A stretch of DNA of 64,000 nt from Ornithinibacillus bavariensis (GTDB lineage: Bacteria; Bacillota; Bacilli; Bacillales; Amphibacillaceae). Where the stretch lies: NCBI RefSeq assembly GCF_018333235.1, contig NZ_BORP01000002.1:372001-436000 (forward strand), in the 5' to 3' direction. This document shows, one piece after another, positions 36,751 through 45,096 of the stretch. The position numbers and the translations under genes are program-made. The notes under the pieces are model-generated. The model saw nothing but the letters and a program-made list of their open reading frames with translations. It was not told the DNA's origin and searched no databases. The stretch's first letter is position 1. Each line of letters opens with the position of its first letter.

Positions 36751-38100
36751 ATGGCAAAAGAAGTTTTCATGCCGAAACTTAGTAGTACGATGGCAGTTGG
36801 TACATTACTGCAATGGTTTAAAGAAGAAGGTGATCCCGTAGAGGTTGGGGAACCGATTTTTGAGATTATGACGGATAAAATTAATATTGAAGTCGAGGCA
36901 TATGAAGAAGGAATTTTACTTAAAAAGTATTTTCAGGAGGATGAAGAAATCCCTGTTAATACTGTTATTGCCTATATTGGTACAGAAGGGGAAGAGGTTC
37001 CCGCAGAGTCTCCTGGAATAAGTGGTGAGGATATTGAGTCTGATGACAGTGCTACGACAAACGCAAAACATGAAGAGGTAGCAGAAAATACTTCTGAAAT
37101 TACTGATAACAGTGTAGACAATAATGAAAGGGTTCGTGCAACACCTGCAGCAAGAAGGGTCGCACGGGAAAATGATATTACATTAAATACTATTACCGGA
37201 ACCGGACCAAATGGACGAATCCATGAACAGGATGTTCTTCAGGCAATCCAAGAAAATACAGTATTAGTCACTCCTTTGGCTGAGAAAATAGCAAAAGAAA
37301 ATGCCATTGATTTAAGTATGGTATCCGGCAATGGTGTGCACGGTAAAATTGAAAAAGCGGATGTTCTAGAATTTATATCTTCCCAAGAGTTGCCAACAAA
37401 TGGGGATGCGCCAGTTGAACGTGTGAAACTGAAGGGTCTACGAAAGGCTATTGCTGATAAGATGCTAGAAAGTGTACGTTCGATTCCACATGTAACATTG
37501 ACAAGTGATGTAGACATGAAAAAAGTAATTGAGCTTCGTAAAGCACTTCTCCCAGTAATTGAAAAGCAAACGGGATACCGTATATCTTATACGGAAATTA
37601 TTATGAAAACTGTTGCCCATGTACTTGGTAATCATCCAAAAGTAAATGCTGCTTTAATAGATAATGAGATTGTTTACAATCAAGATGTCAATATTGGATT
37701 AGCTGTTGCAGTTGAAAATGGGTTAATCGTACCTTCCGTAAAACAAGCAAATAAAAAGGGATTGGCTGAATTAACAAAAGTTAGTAAGGAACTAGGGGCT
37801 AAATCACGTGAAAACAGGCTGACGCCTGACGAAATGAGGGGGAGCACGTTTACAATTAGCAATTTAGGAATGTTTGCAATCGATGGCTTTACCCCAATTA
37901 TTAACCCTCCTGAAACTGCAATTCTTGGGGTGGGCCGAATTGTTGAAAAACCAGTAGTTGTTGATGGACAAATAGAAGTACGCCCAATAATGGTTTTGAG
38001 TCTATCATTTGATCATCGCGTAATTGATGGAGCACCTGCAGCCGCATTTTTAACCGAGCTAAAATCGAGTCTAGAGGATCCATACAGTCTTTTGGTTTAG
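36751..38100 (+). CDS. acoC: Dihydrolipoamide acyltransferase (E2) with two subunit-binding domains
   Basis: 449 aa. Lipoyl domain (residues 1-80; lipoylated K43 in MTDKINIEVEA), acidic linker, a peripheral-subunit-binding domain (129-163, RATPAARRVAREN) and a second related domain (172-206, LVTPLAEKIAKEN). The catalytic domain is 222-449 with the active-site HRVIDGA near the end. It transfers the acyl group from lipoate to CoA and forms the core of the complex. Most bacillary E2 proteins carry one such binding domain, so the duplicate is notable. RBS AAGGAGGG. Co-transcribed with acoAB. Confidence 0.92.
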   Translation: MAKEVFMPKLSSTMAVGTLLQWFKEEGDPVEVGEPIFEIMTDKINIEVEAYEEGILLKKYFQEDEEIPVNTVIAYIGTEGEEVPAESPGISGEDIESDDSATTNAKHEEVAENTSEITDNSVDNNERVRATPAARRVARENDITLNTITGTGPNGRIHEQDVLQAIQENTVLVTPLAEKIAKENAIDLSMVSGNGVHGKIEKADVLEFISSQELPTNGDAPVERVKLKGLRKAIADKMLESVRSIPHVTLTSDVDMKKVIELRKALLPVIEKQTGYRISYTEIIMKTVAHVLGNHPKVNAALIDNEIVYNQDVNIGLAVAVENGLIVPSVKQANKKGLAELTKVSKELGAKSRENRLTPDEMRGSTFTISNLGMFAIDGFTPIINPPETAILGVGRIVEKPVVVDGQIEVRPIMVLSLSFDHRVIDGAPAAAFLTELKSSLEDPYSLLV

Positions 38101-38111
38101 GAGGTTTTTAG

Positions 38112-39488
38112 ATGAAGGAATTTGATGTAGCTATCATTGGTGGTGGTCCAGGTGGTTATGTTGCGGCTATTCGTGCTGCGAAGTCTGGTCTTTCGGTTGC
38201 TCTTATCGAAGGTCGAGATCTTGGTGGAACATGCCTTAACAGAGGCTGTATTCCATCAAAAACATTGCTAAAGCATGCTGAAATAATCAACAAAATAAAG
38301 GAAGCCAAAAACTACGGAATTACTGTTGGTGGTTTTACTTTTTCGATAGAAGAGATAGTAAAACGAAAAAATCAGGTTATTAGTCAACTTCAAAATGGAA
38401 TTAAAGGACTGTTAAGGCAAAACAAGATTACATTTTTTCACGGTTATGGAACAGTAACTCGTGATAAAAAGATAATCATCGATTTGAAAAATAATAAAGA
38501 AGAAATTCATGCAAATACTATCATCTTAGCAAATGGTTCTCAGACTTTTGTTCCTGAAATTCCTGGTCTTGATACAATCCGCTATCATACAAGTGATACA
38601 ATCTTTGACATTACGGAAGTACCAAAACGTCTCGTTATTATGGGGGGAGGCGTTATTGGATTAGAAATCGCTTGTGTGTTTAATAGTTTGGGGACTTCTG
38701 TAGAAATAGTAGAAATGGCTGAACGGGTTATTCCTTCTGAAGATCCTGATGCAACTACATTTTTGACAAAAGAATTGGTTGAAAAAGGGATTAACGTACA
38801 CACCTCTACCAAAATTACTGGATTTAAACGAGGGGCAAGTACCATTGTGGAATTAGATAGGGGTGGAGAGAAAGTATCCTTAGAAACGGATAGTGTACTT
38901 GTGTCTGTTGGACGTACACCTAATTTAACCGGAATTGAAGATTTAGGCCTAGTACTAAATGATCGATTTGTAAAAGTAGATCAGAATTTACAAACCTCAA
39001 TAGATGGTATATATGCAATTGGTGATTTAATCGGTGGATTCCAACTAGCACATGCTGCAAGTGCTGAAGGAATACATGTTATTAATCATATTTTAGGGGA
39101 GTCAAATAAAAAAGAAAGCGCAATACCACGTTGTATATACACGTTCCCGGAGATTGCTAGTGTTGGACTGACAGAAGACGAGGCCCGAGCGAAAGGCTAT
39201 AAAGTTCAATCTAAAAAAATAGACTTTGCGGGTAATGGAAAAGCAATTGCTGGTGGCGAGAATAAGGGATTTATGAAATTAATTGCTGATGAGAAATATG
39301 GAGAGATTCTCGGTGTAGTTATGGTTGGGGCACATGTTACGGAAATGATTAGTCAAGCAACTTCCTTTATTCATTTAGAAGGAACAGTTGATGAGATTAA
39401 TTCGATGATCTTCCCACACCCTACCATGTCGGAGTCATTATTTGAAAGTGCAGCTGCTTGGGTAGGAAAAGGAATTCATTATAATTAG
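38112..39488 (+). CDS. acoL: Dihydrolipoamide dehydrogenase (E3)
   Basis: 458 aa flavoprotein that reoxidises E2 lipoate with NAD. FAD motif IIGGGPGGYVAAIRAAKSG (residues about 8-26), redox disulfide GGTCLNRGCIPSKT (about 38-51), NAD motif MGGGVIGLEIACVF (about 178-191), second FAD motif YAIGDLIGG, and the catalytic base motif HPTMSES near 436. All features are present. AGGAGG lies 8 bases before the ATG. It closes the four-gene complex operon and is followed by a strong terminator. Confidence 0.95.
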   Translation: MKEFDVAIIGGGPGGYVAAIRAAKSGLSVALIEGRDLGGTCLNRGCIPSKTLLKHAEIINKIKEAKNYGITVGGFTFSIEEIVKRKNQVISQLQNGIKGLLRQNKITFFHGYGTVTRDKKIIIDLKNNKEEIHANTIILANGSQTFVPEIPGLDTIRYHTSDTIFDITEVPKRLVIMGGGVIGLEIACVFNSLGTSVEIVEMAERVIPSEDPDATTFLTKELVEKGINVHTSTKITGFKRGASTIVELDRGGEKVSLETDSVLVSVGRTPNLTGIEDLGLVLNDRFVKVDQNLQTSIDGIYAIGDLIGGFQLAHAASAEGIHVINHILGESNKKESAIPRCIYTFPEIASVGLTEDEARAKGYKVQSKKIDFAGNGKAIAGGENKGFMKLIADEKYGEILGVVMVGAHVTEMISQATSFIHLEGTVDEINSMIFPHPTMSESLFESAAAWVGKGIHYN

Positions 39489-39560
39489 AGGCTAGTTTCC
39501 TATATGTTTCTTATTCTAAGGATTTAAAGACTAGTAAAGTAGAATATGGCTGGAATAGTA

Positions 39561-39591
39561 AAAAGCGCTAGCCCACTTAGTTAGCGCTTTT
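39561..39591 (+). terminator. Terminator of the dehydrogenase-complex operon
   Basis: AAAAGCGCTA (39561-39570) pairs with TAGCGCTTTT (39582-39591). Confidence 0.85.
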
Positions 39592-39685
39592 GGGAAATTA
39601 CTTTTTTGAGACTGATATAGAAATAGTAATTAAGGTAATGAATCGACAAAATTCAACAAAATTTAAAGAATATTACAAATAGCTA

Positions 39686-39714
39686 TTGACAGGAAATTAT
39701 TTCACCAATAATAT
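39686..39714 (+). promoter_or_regulatory. Promoter of the mgtC-ABC transporter operon
   Basis: -35 TTGACA (39686-39691), 17-bp spacer, -10 TAATAT (39709-39714). Confidence 0.7.
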
Positions 39715-39716
39715 AA

Positions 39717-39747
39717 TTACAAAGGTAATTAATTGGAACATTTGTAA
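39717..39747. promoter_or_regulatory. SorC-type operator O4
   Basis: 25 of 31 positions match the operator at 32884-32914, including TTACAAA, GTAA and ACATTTGTAA. It starts 3 bases after the -10 box. It ties the downstream transporter genes to the polyol regulon. Confidence 0.75.
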
Positions 39748-39772
39748 AACGACTATGTGTAATTGATTAATA

Positions 39773-39785
39773 TGAAAGCGCTTCA
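39773..39785. promoter_or_regulatory. cre-like site
   Basis: TGAAAGCGCTTCA, one base shorter than an ideal cre palindrome. It lies about 50 bases downstream of the probable transcription start, where CcpA would act as a roadblock. Confidence 0.5.
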
Positions 39786-39811
39786 CATAAATTGTGGGAG
39801 GGACGAATCAC

Positions 39812-39835
39812 ATGGTAGGATGGTTGGAACAATAA
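39812..39835 (+). CDS. Possible 7-codon leader peptide before the MgtC-family gene
   Basis: ATG-initiated MVGWLEQ followed by TAA, with a GGGAGGGA box 8 bases upstream. It ends just before the RBS of the next gene. Translation of it could couple to or modulate the downstream gene. It could also be chance. Confidence 0.3.
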   Translation: MVGWLEQ

Positions 39836-39854
39836 GTATGGAGGTATGAATCCG

Positions 39855-40337
39855 ATGGATTTCACAATCATTCTGGATTATTTTAATGATAATTTTCAGA
39901 ACTTTATAAAAATATTGCTAAGTGCTCTTTTAGGATTTTTGGTAGGACTGGATAGAGAGTACAAGAATAAGCCTGCTGGCATTAAAACCTATATGTTTGT
40001 ATCCGTTGCTTGCACCTTATTAACCATCGTCTCAATTGAAGGGGTTACAAAGTTTAGTAATTTACATGAAGGAGTTCGAATGGATCCACTTAGGCTCGCT
40101 GCCCAAATAGTTTCTGGATTAGGTTTTCTAGGGGCAGGAGTCATATTAAAGAATGGATTAAAGGTGCAAGGTCTTACCTCTGCAGCAATGATATTTTTAG
40201 TAGGAGGAATAGGGATTGGCATTGGATCTGGTTTTTATGGAATTGTAATCTTTTCAACTTTTATTTCAATGGTATTAGCCAGATTAGGGGATACGATTGA
40301 AAGGAAGAAAATCAAAAAAGAGAGGCTAGCAAGTTAA
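39855..40337 (+). CDS. MgtC/SapB-family membrane protein
   Basis: 160 aa. Hydrophobic N-terminal MgtC core with about four to five membrane segments. The conserved GFLVGLDREYKNKPAGIKTY (about residues 23-42) and RLAAQIVSGLGFLGAGVIL (about 77-95) define the family. A basic cytoplasmic tail ends the protein; the longer C-terminal ACT-like domain of MgtC is missing, as in many small SapB proteins. Family members affect Mg or phosphate homeostasis and F-ATPase. ATG 39855 is preferred to ATG 39846 because GGAGG (39840-39844) would be only 1 base from the latter. Why it lies in this regulon is unclear. Confidence 0.85.
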   Translation: MDFTIILDYFNDNFQNFIKILLSALLGFLVGLDREYKNKPAGIKTYMFVSVACTLLTIVSIEGVTKFSNLHEGVRMDPLRLAAQIVSGLGFLGAGVILKNGLKVQGLTSAAMIFLVGGIGIGIGSGFYGIVIFSTFISMVLARLGDTIERKKIKKERLAS

Positions 40338-40431
40338 TAATTTGTTAATAGGTTTCGCAGGTGCTTAATTTTTTAAAATGGAGCGCAATCAGAATTATAA
40401 ATTTCAAAAAATTTGGGGAGAGAATAAGTAG

Positions 40432-41442
40432 ATGAAAAGGATAACGATTAAACTTTTAGCGGTATTGTTAATAGGAGTTATGTTGGTAGGATGTAGTGAT
40501 AAAAATGCTTCTGGAAAGAATAAAGATGTAACAGTTCATCTTTACACCTCTGAGTCACAAGATCAAGTTGGAGAGATGATGAAGGAATTTGAAAAAGAAA
40601 ATCCTGGGATTAAAGTAGAGATTTTTCGGACAGGCACAGAACAAGTAATTGCAAAAATGGAGGCAGAGCGCCAATCTGGAGGATTAGTAGCTGACATGGT
40701 CTGGTTTGCAGATATAGATTATTTTAATTCGCTTTCAGAGGAAGACCTACTGGAAGAGTATAAATCTCCGAATGCAGAAGGATTGGATGAAAGCTTTATT
40801 TATAATAATGGAAAGTATTATGAGGTTCGCCAAATATTCAATGTTTTAGCTTATAATACTACCCAGGTTAAAAACGCTCCGACTTCTTGGAATGACTTAT
40901 ATAGCACAGATTATAAGGGTAAAGCGGCTATGGCTAGCCCAAACTACTCAGGTGCTGCATTTCTTACTTTGGCTTCTATAGTTCATAATGATGATTTAGG
41001 TTGGGATTATTTTAAGTCTTTAAAAGAGAATGACCTAAAATTTGAACAGGGTAATGGTGCTTTGGCAAGTAAGGTAGCTAGCGGTGAGTACCACGTAGTA
41101 TCGGTAGTTGATTTTATGGCTAGAAATGCGAAAAATGAGGGCTCACCTGTTGAGGTAGTATGGCCTGAAGAAGGTGCGGTTATAATTCCAACTCCAGTTG
41201 GTATTATGAAAGATTCTGAAGTGAAGGATGCTGCGAAAAAGGTTTTAGATTTCCTACTATCAAAACAAGGACAAGAGATGTTTAAAGATCAAGGCTATAT
41301 TCCAGTTAATCCTGAAGTAGGAGTTCCAGAAAATGCTCCTGATACTGATGAAATTAATATCATGCCTCTAGATTTTGACTTTCTTAAAGAAAACAGAGAA
41401 AGCCTAAAGACTGGTTTCTCAGATATATTTGGTGAGCAATAA
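40432..41442 (+). CDS. ABC transporter substrate-binding lipoprotein
   Basis: 336 aa. Lipoprotein signal peptide with lipobox LVGC (lipidated Cys21). A periplasmic-binding-protein type 2 fold follows: VTVHLYTSESQDQVGEMMKEFEKENPG at the start of the mature part (quoted by ends) and WNDLYSTDYKGKAAMASP in the middle (about residues 148-165). It resembles the Fe(III)/thiamine/2-aminoethylphosphonate/polyamine group. The tyrosine-rich iron site is not clear, so a phosphorylated organic ligand or other anion is possible. First gene of a PBP-permease-ATPase set, 94 bases after the MgtC gene. Confidence 0.88.
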   Translation: MKRITIKLLAVLLIGVMLVGCSDKNASGKNKDVTVHLYTSESQDQVGEMMKEFEKENPGIKVEIFRTGTEQVIAKMEAERQSGGLVADMVWFADIDYFNSLSEEDLLEEYKSPNAEGLDESFIYNNGKYYEVRQIFNVLAYNTTQVKNAPTSWNDLYSTDYKGKAAMASPNYSGAAFLTLASIVHNDDLGWDYFKSLKENDLKFEQGNGALASKVASGEYHVVSVVDFMARNAKNEGSPVEVVWPEEGAVIIPTPVGIMKDSEVKDAAKKVLDFLLSKQGQEMFKDQGYIPVNPEVGVPENAPDTDEINIMPLDFDFLKENRESLKTGFSDIFGEQ

Positions 41443-41466
41443 TCACCAAATAATAAAGAAGGAATC

Positions 41467-43248
41467 GTGGACGAAATAAATAAATTTCGTCCAGATTTCC
41501 TTAATCTATTGAGAGAGAGGATAGTATTATTCATGTCACGAATAAATCATTCACCAAAAAGATTAGCGACTACTTCCTTTTTTAATGTAACGAACATAGT
41601 ATGGTGGATTATTGTCATATTAGTTGGATTTACAGTAATTTATCCATCATTAGTTTTAGTTGTAAAAAGCTTTGTGGCCAACGAGGAATTTTCCTTTGCT
41701 AATTATTATGCGATCTTTACCAATCCGGCAATTTTAAAAAGTATGATTAATAGTTTAATAGTCGTTATACCTTCAACTATAATTTCAACAATTATAGCGG
41801 TTGTCTTAGCATGGATCGTTGCAAGAACTAATCTACCAGGTAAAGGGATATGGCAAACCTTACTTGTCATACCTTATCTTATACCACCTTTTATTGGAGC
41901 GATAGCATGGACTTATTTACTTGGCCCTGTTGGCTTTTTCAATAAATGGCTAATGAACTTATTTAACACGACAGAACCGTTAATAGATATTTATAGTATT
42001 GGTGGAATGATTTTTGTAATGTCTATATATGGTTTTGCGATACCGTATATTATTATTCTTCCAACCATGAAAAAAATAAACGCATCGATAGAAGAATCTG
42101 CACGCATATCTGGTGCGAGTACTTTTAGAACCCTAAAGGATATTACAATCCCTATATTAGCACCGGCAATTTTAGGTGGAATGCTATTGTTATTTATGTA
42201 TCAAATGGCCGAGTTTGGTGCACCTGCAGTACTTGGTGCTCCAGATCAGATTAACTTAATGACAACACAGATTTATTATACGATTCTATCATCCGATATG
42301 CCGAACCATCTTCAAGTTGCGGCAGCACAATCTATGTTATTAGTTTTGCTAGGGATAATCGGGTTAAACATTTATTCAAGATTCACAAAGTCTAGTAAAT
42401 ATGTCGTTGTAAGTGGTAAAAGTGGATCAGCAGAAGTTACTAAATTAGGGAAATATAAATGGATTGTTCAAGTATTTTTAAGTTTAGTTGTATTGGTAAC
42501 CTTTGTTGCTCCAATGCTTGCAGTTTTAGTTACAAGTATTTCTAAAGTGTATGGCTTACCAGTAAGTTTATCTAATTTAACACTAAACAATTTTCTAAAG
42601 CTTTTCGAGCTTAGTTATATTCAGCGCTCCTTATTTAACAGTTTTGTCTTATCCGTAACTGCCGGGGCGGTAGTTGCTTTTTGTGGACTAATTATTGCTT
42701 ACATGACAATTAGAGGTAAGGCACTTGGTTCCAGTTTGATTAATTCATTAGTTGCAATACCATATGCTGTACCAGGAACGATAGTGGCACTAGCAATGAT
42801 TATGACTTTTTCAAAACCAGTACCTATTGTAGGCTGGCAGTTGTATGGAACCTTTATGATTTTGTTAATTGCATATTTAGCTAGATTTATGAATTTAGGG
42901 GTTACAACATTGTCAGGAGCGATTGGTCAAATTGATCCTGCTTTAGAAGAGGCAAGTAGAATTTCTGGAGCTTCCAAAGCTAGGTCATTCCGCGACGTTA
43001 TGTTACCTTTGTTACGGCCAAGCTTATATAGTGCATTTTTCCTTGTCTTAATCCCTGCTCTTGGAGAGATTTCTTTGTCTGCGTTATTATGGTCAGTTGG
43101 AAATGAAACCATTGGGGTATCCGTTTTTTCTACGCAAATGGAAGGAAAAGTGCTCCTAACAGCAGCATTGGCAATTCTATTACTGACGTTTACTATACTG
43201 TTAAATATAATTGCAAGGGTAGTCTCAAGAGGAAAAGTCGGTATTTAA
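41467..43248 (+). CDS. ABC transporter permease, fused two-domain (FbpB-like)
   Basis: 593 aa with about 12 membrane segments in two homologous halves (about residues 40-300 and 335-590). Each half carries the EAA loop (EESARISGASTFRTLKDITIP and EEASRISGASKARSFRDVMLP, quoted to family pattern by their first residues) that docks the ATPase. This duplicated layout is typical of iron and phosphonate importers. The frame starts at GTG 41467 with AAGAAGGA before it. ATG 41533 is an alternative that would lose 22 N-terminal residues not needed for the first TM. A stem-loop covers the GTG start. Confidence 0.9.
   Translation: MDEINKFRPDFLNLLRERIVLFMSRINHSPKRLATTSFFNVTNIVWWIIVILVGFTVIYPSLVLVVKSFVANEEFSFANYYAIFTNPAILKSMINSLIVVIPSTIISTIIAVVLAWIVARTNLPGKGIWQTLLVIPYLIPPFIGAIAWTYLLGPVGFFNKWLMNLFNTTEPLIDIYSIGGMIFVMSIYGFAIPYIIILPTMKKINASIEESARISGASTFRTLKDITIPILAPAILGGMLLLFMYQMAEFGAPAVLGAPDQINLMTTQIYYTILSSDMPNHLQVAAAQSMLLVLLGIIGLNIYSRFTKSSKYVVVSGKSGSAEVTKLGKYKWIVQVFLSLVVLVTFVAPMLAVLVTSISKVYGLPVSLSNLTLNNFLKLFELSYIQRSLFNSFVLSVTAGAVVAFCGLIIAYMTIRGKALGSSLINSLVAIPYAVPGTIVALAMIMTFSKPVPIVGWQLYGTFMILLIAYLARFMNLGVTTLSGAIGQIDPALEEASRISGASKARSFRDVMLPLLRPSLYSAFFLVLIPALGEISLSALLWSVGNETIGVSVFSTQMEGKVLLTAALAILLLTFTILLNIIARVVSRGKVGI
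41469..41492 (+). promoter_or_regulatory. Stem-loop at the start of the permease gene
   Basis: GGACGAAAT (41469-41477) and ATTTCGTCC (41484-41492) form a perfect 9-bp stem with a 6-base loop. In many importers such a hairpin keeps permease levels below those of the binding protein. Confidence 0.55.
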
Positions 43249-43261
43249 CTGGAGGATGAAT

Positions 43262-44311
43262 ATGAGTACATTAATATTGAAAAATATTACAAAAAAATAT
43301 AATAAGGATGTTGTCGTAAATAACTTTAATGCAGAGATAAATAAAAATGAACTGGTAACTATTGTTGGGCCATCAGGCTGTGGAAAAACAACAACTCTAC
43401 GGATGATTGCTGGTTTCATAGAACCAACTGAGGGCACAATTTCTGTTGATGGCAATGATTTAGTAAACAAGGATAAAAATGTTTTTATGGAGCCAGAAAA
43501 GAGGGAAATAGGAATGGTGTTTCAATCCTATGCAGTATGGCCACATATGAATGTCTTTAAAAATGTTTCTTATCCACTTAAATTAAGAAAAGTAAACAAA
43601 GAGGAACTTACAAGAAGGACTAGGGAGGCCCTGCGATTAGTACATTTAGAGAAATACGAAAATAGCTTTGTACATGAATTATCAGGTGGACAACAGCAAA
43701 GGGTTGCATTAGCAAGGGCATTAGTAATGGAGCCAAGGTTACTTTTACTTGATGAACCACTTTCTAACTTAGATGCAGCATTGCGAGAGACAATGCGAAG
43801 TGAAATTAAAGAAATTCAAAGAAAATTGGAAGTAACAATAATCAATGTTACCCATGATCAAACAGAAGCGATGACAATGTCAGATAAGGTTATCATTATG
43901 AATAAAGGTTCTATTATTCAAATCGGTACTCCTGAAGAAATTTATAACAATCCAGCTAATTCCTTTGTAGCCAAATTTATAGGGTCTGCAAATTTGATTA
44001 ATTGTAAGTTAGTTACGGAGTCTGAATCGACTATGATGGTTGAAGTATTTGGTGAACATCTTGAAATTGAACGAAAAGAGACGCTTAATGAGAATGGAAT
44101 ATTATCAGTAAGGCCACACCATATTACACCTATGGAGAACTCAACGTTAAAAGGAAAAATTATTAGAAAGCTATATCAGGGCGATAGGATTGAATATCAC
44201 TTACAAGTAGAAGAAGAAGTAATTCGGATGATAACAGATGCAAGTTATAATTATCCAGTAGATGACGTAATTGGCTTCCAAATAACTAAAGGAATCTGGT
44301 TAAATGACTAA
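43262..44311 (+). CDS. ABC transporter ATP-binding protein (FbpC/PotA-like)
   Basis: 349 aa. Walker A GPSGCGKTTTLRMIAGF (residues about 36-52), Q-loop VFQSYAVWPHMNV, signature LSGGQQQRVALARALV (about 140-155), Walker B LLLLDEPLSNLDA, H-loop THDQ. A C-terminal TOBE-like domain (about 240-349) is present. ATG 43262 sits 6 bases after GGAGG; ATG 43256 would touch the box. It energises the permease encoded just upstream. Confidence 0.93.
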   Translation: MSTLILKNITKKYNKDVVVNNFNAEINKNELVTIVGPSGCGKTTTLRMIAGFIEPTEGTISVDGNDLVNKDKNVFMEPEKREIGMVFQSYAVWPHMNVFKNVSYPLKLRKVNKEELTRRTREALRLVHLEKYENSFVHELSGGQQQRVALARALVMEPRLLLLDEPLSNLDAALRETMRSEIKEIQRKLEVTIINVTHDQTEAMTMSDKVIIMNKGSIIQIGTPEEIYNNPANSFVAKFIGSANLINCKLVTESESTMMVEVFGEHLEIERKETLNENGILSVRPHHITPMENSTLKGKIIRKLYQGDRIEYHLQVEEEVIRMITDASYNYPVDDVIGFQITKGIWLND

Positions 44312-44337
44312 TAGATGAAGTCTGGGAGTTTGATAGA

Positions 44338-45075
44338 ATGATGAAAGTTACTATTTTGGGATATTGGGGTGGCTATCCAAAAGATGGAGGAGCTACATCG
44401 GGGTATTTAATTACCACAGAAGAAGGAAATGTTCTGGTAGACTGTGGCAGTGGAGTAATGAGTAAGCTGACAAAAAGTCTAACAGTAGATGATTTATGTG
44501 GTGTAGTATTAAGTCATTTACATGATGATCATATGGCAGATATTGGTGTTATCCAATATGCAGCGCTAGGTTCACTAAGAAATGGAAGGATGAAGGATAA
44601 ACTACCTTTGTATGCATCAAATAGTCCAGAAATATTATGGTCACGGTTACAAAGTGATGCCACTAAAAATACGGTAATAGATGAGAGTAAGAGTATTGAG
44701 CTAGCTGGTATAACGATAGACTTTCTAAGTGTTAACCATACTATACCTTGTTTTGCTATGCGGTTTACATACCAGGATAAGGTTATCGTATACTCTGCAG
44801 ATACTGAATATATAGATAGGTTAGTAGAGTTTTCAAAGGACGCAGATCTATTTATTTGTGAGGCAACGATTTGTGAAGGAAGTGTTCATACAGTTGGCAA
44901 AGGACATATGGATGCAAAAGAGGCTGGGCTCATAGCAAAAAAAGCGAACGTAAAAGAATTAGTCTTAACACATTTACCTCATGATGGAAATTTTGACAGG
45001 ATGAAGGAAATGGCAGCTTCTGTTTTTGATAAAGAAATCCATCTCGCGAATGAGAAGAGTGTGTACAGGTTGTAG
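44338..45075 (+). CDS. MBL-fold metal-dependent hydrolase
   Basis: 245 aa. The metal-binding HxHxDH motif is HLHDDHMAD (residues about 61-69). Further ligands are in NHTIPCFAMRF (His about 138), YSADTEY (Asp about 155) and LTHLPH near the C-terminus. This pattern is that of the RNase Z/PhnP-like branch, which contains cyclic phosphodiesterases. It is 26 bases after the ATPase gene and in the same operon as a HAD phosphatase, so it may open or hydrolyse a phosphoester ligand brought in by the transporter. The substrate is not known. Confidence 0.85.
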   Translation: MMKVTILGYWGGYPKDGGATSGYLITTEEGNVLVDCGSGVMSKLTKSLTVDDLCGVVLSHLHDDHMADIGVIQYAALGSLRNGRMKDKLPLYASNSPEILWSRLQSDATKNTVIDESKSIELAGITIDFLSVNHTIPCFAMRFTYQDKVIVYSADTEYIDRLVEFSKDADLFICEATICEGSVHTVGKGHMDAKEAGLIAKKANVKELVLTHLPHDGNFDRMKEMAASVFDKEIHLANEKSVYRL

Positions 45076-45096
45076 AATAACTTAGAGGTGAGCACA

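Noticed and set aside
34756-39488. Pyruvate dehydrogenase operon pdhABCD
   Set aside because: Not excluded by motif alone, but the SorC operator, linkage to PTS genes and E1 size favour an acetoin-dehydrogenase-like catabolic complex over the housekeeping enzyme.
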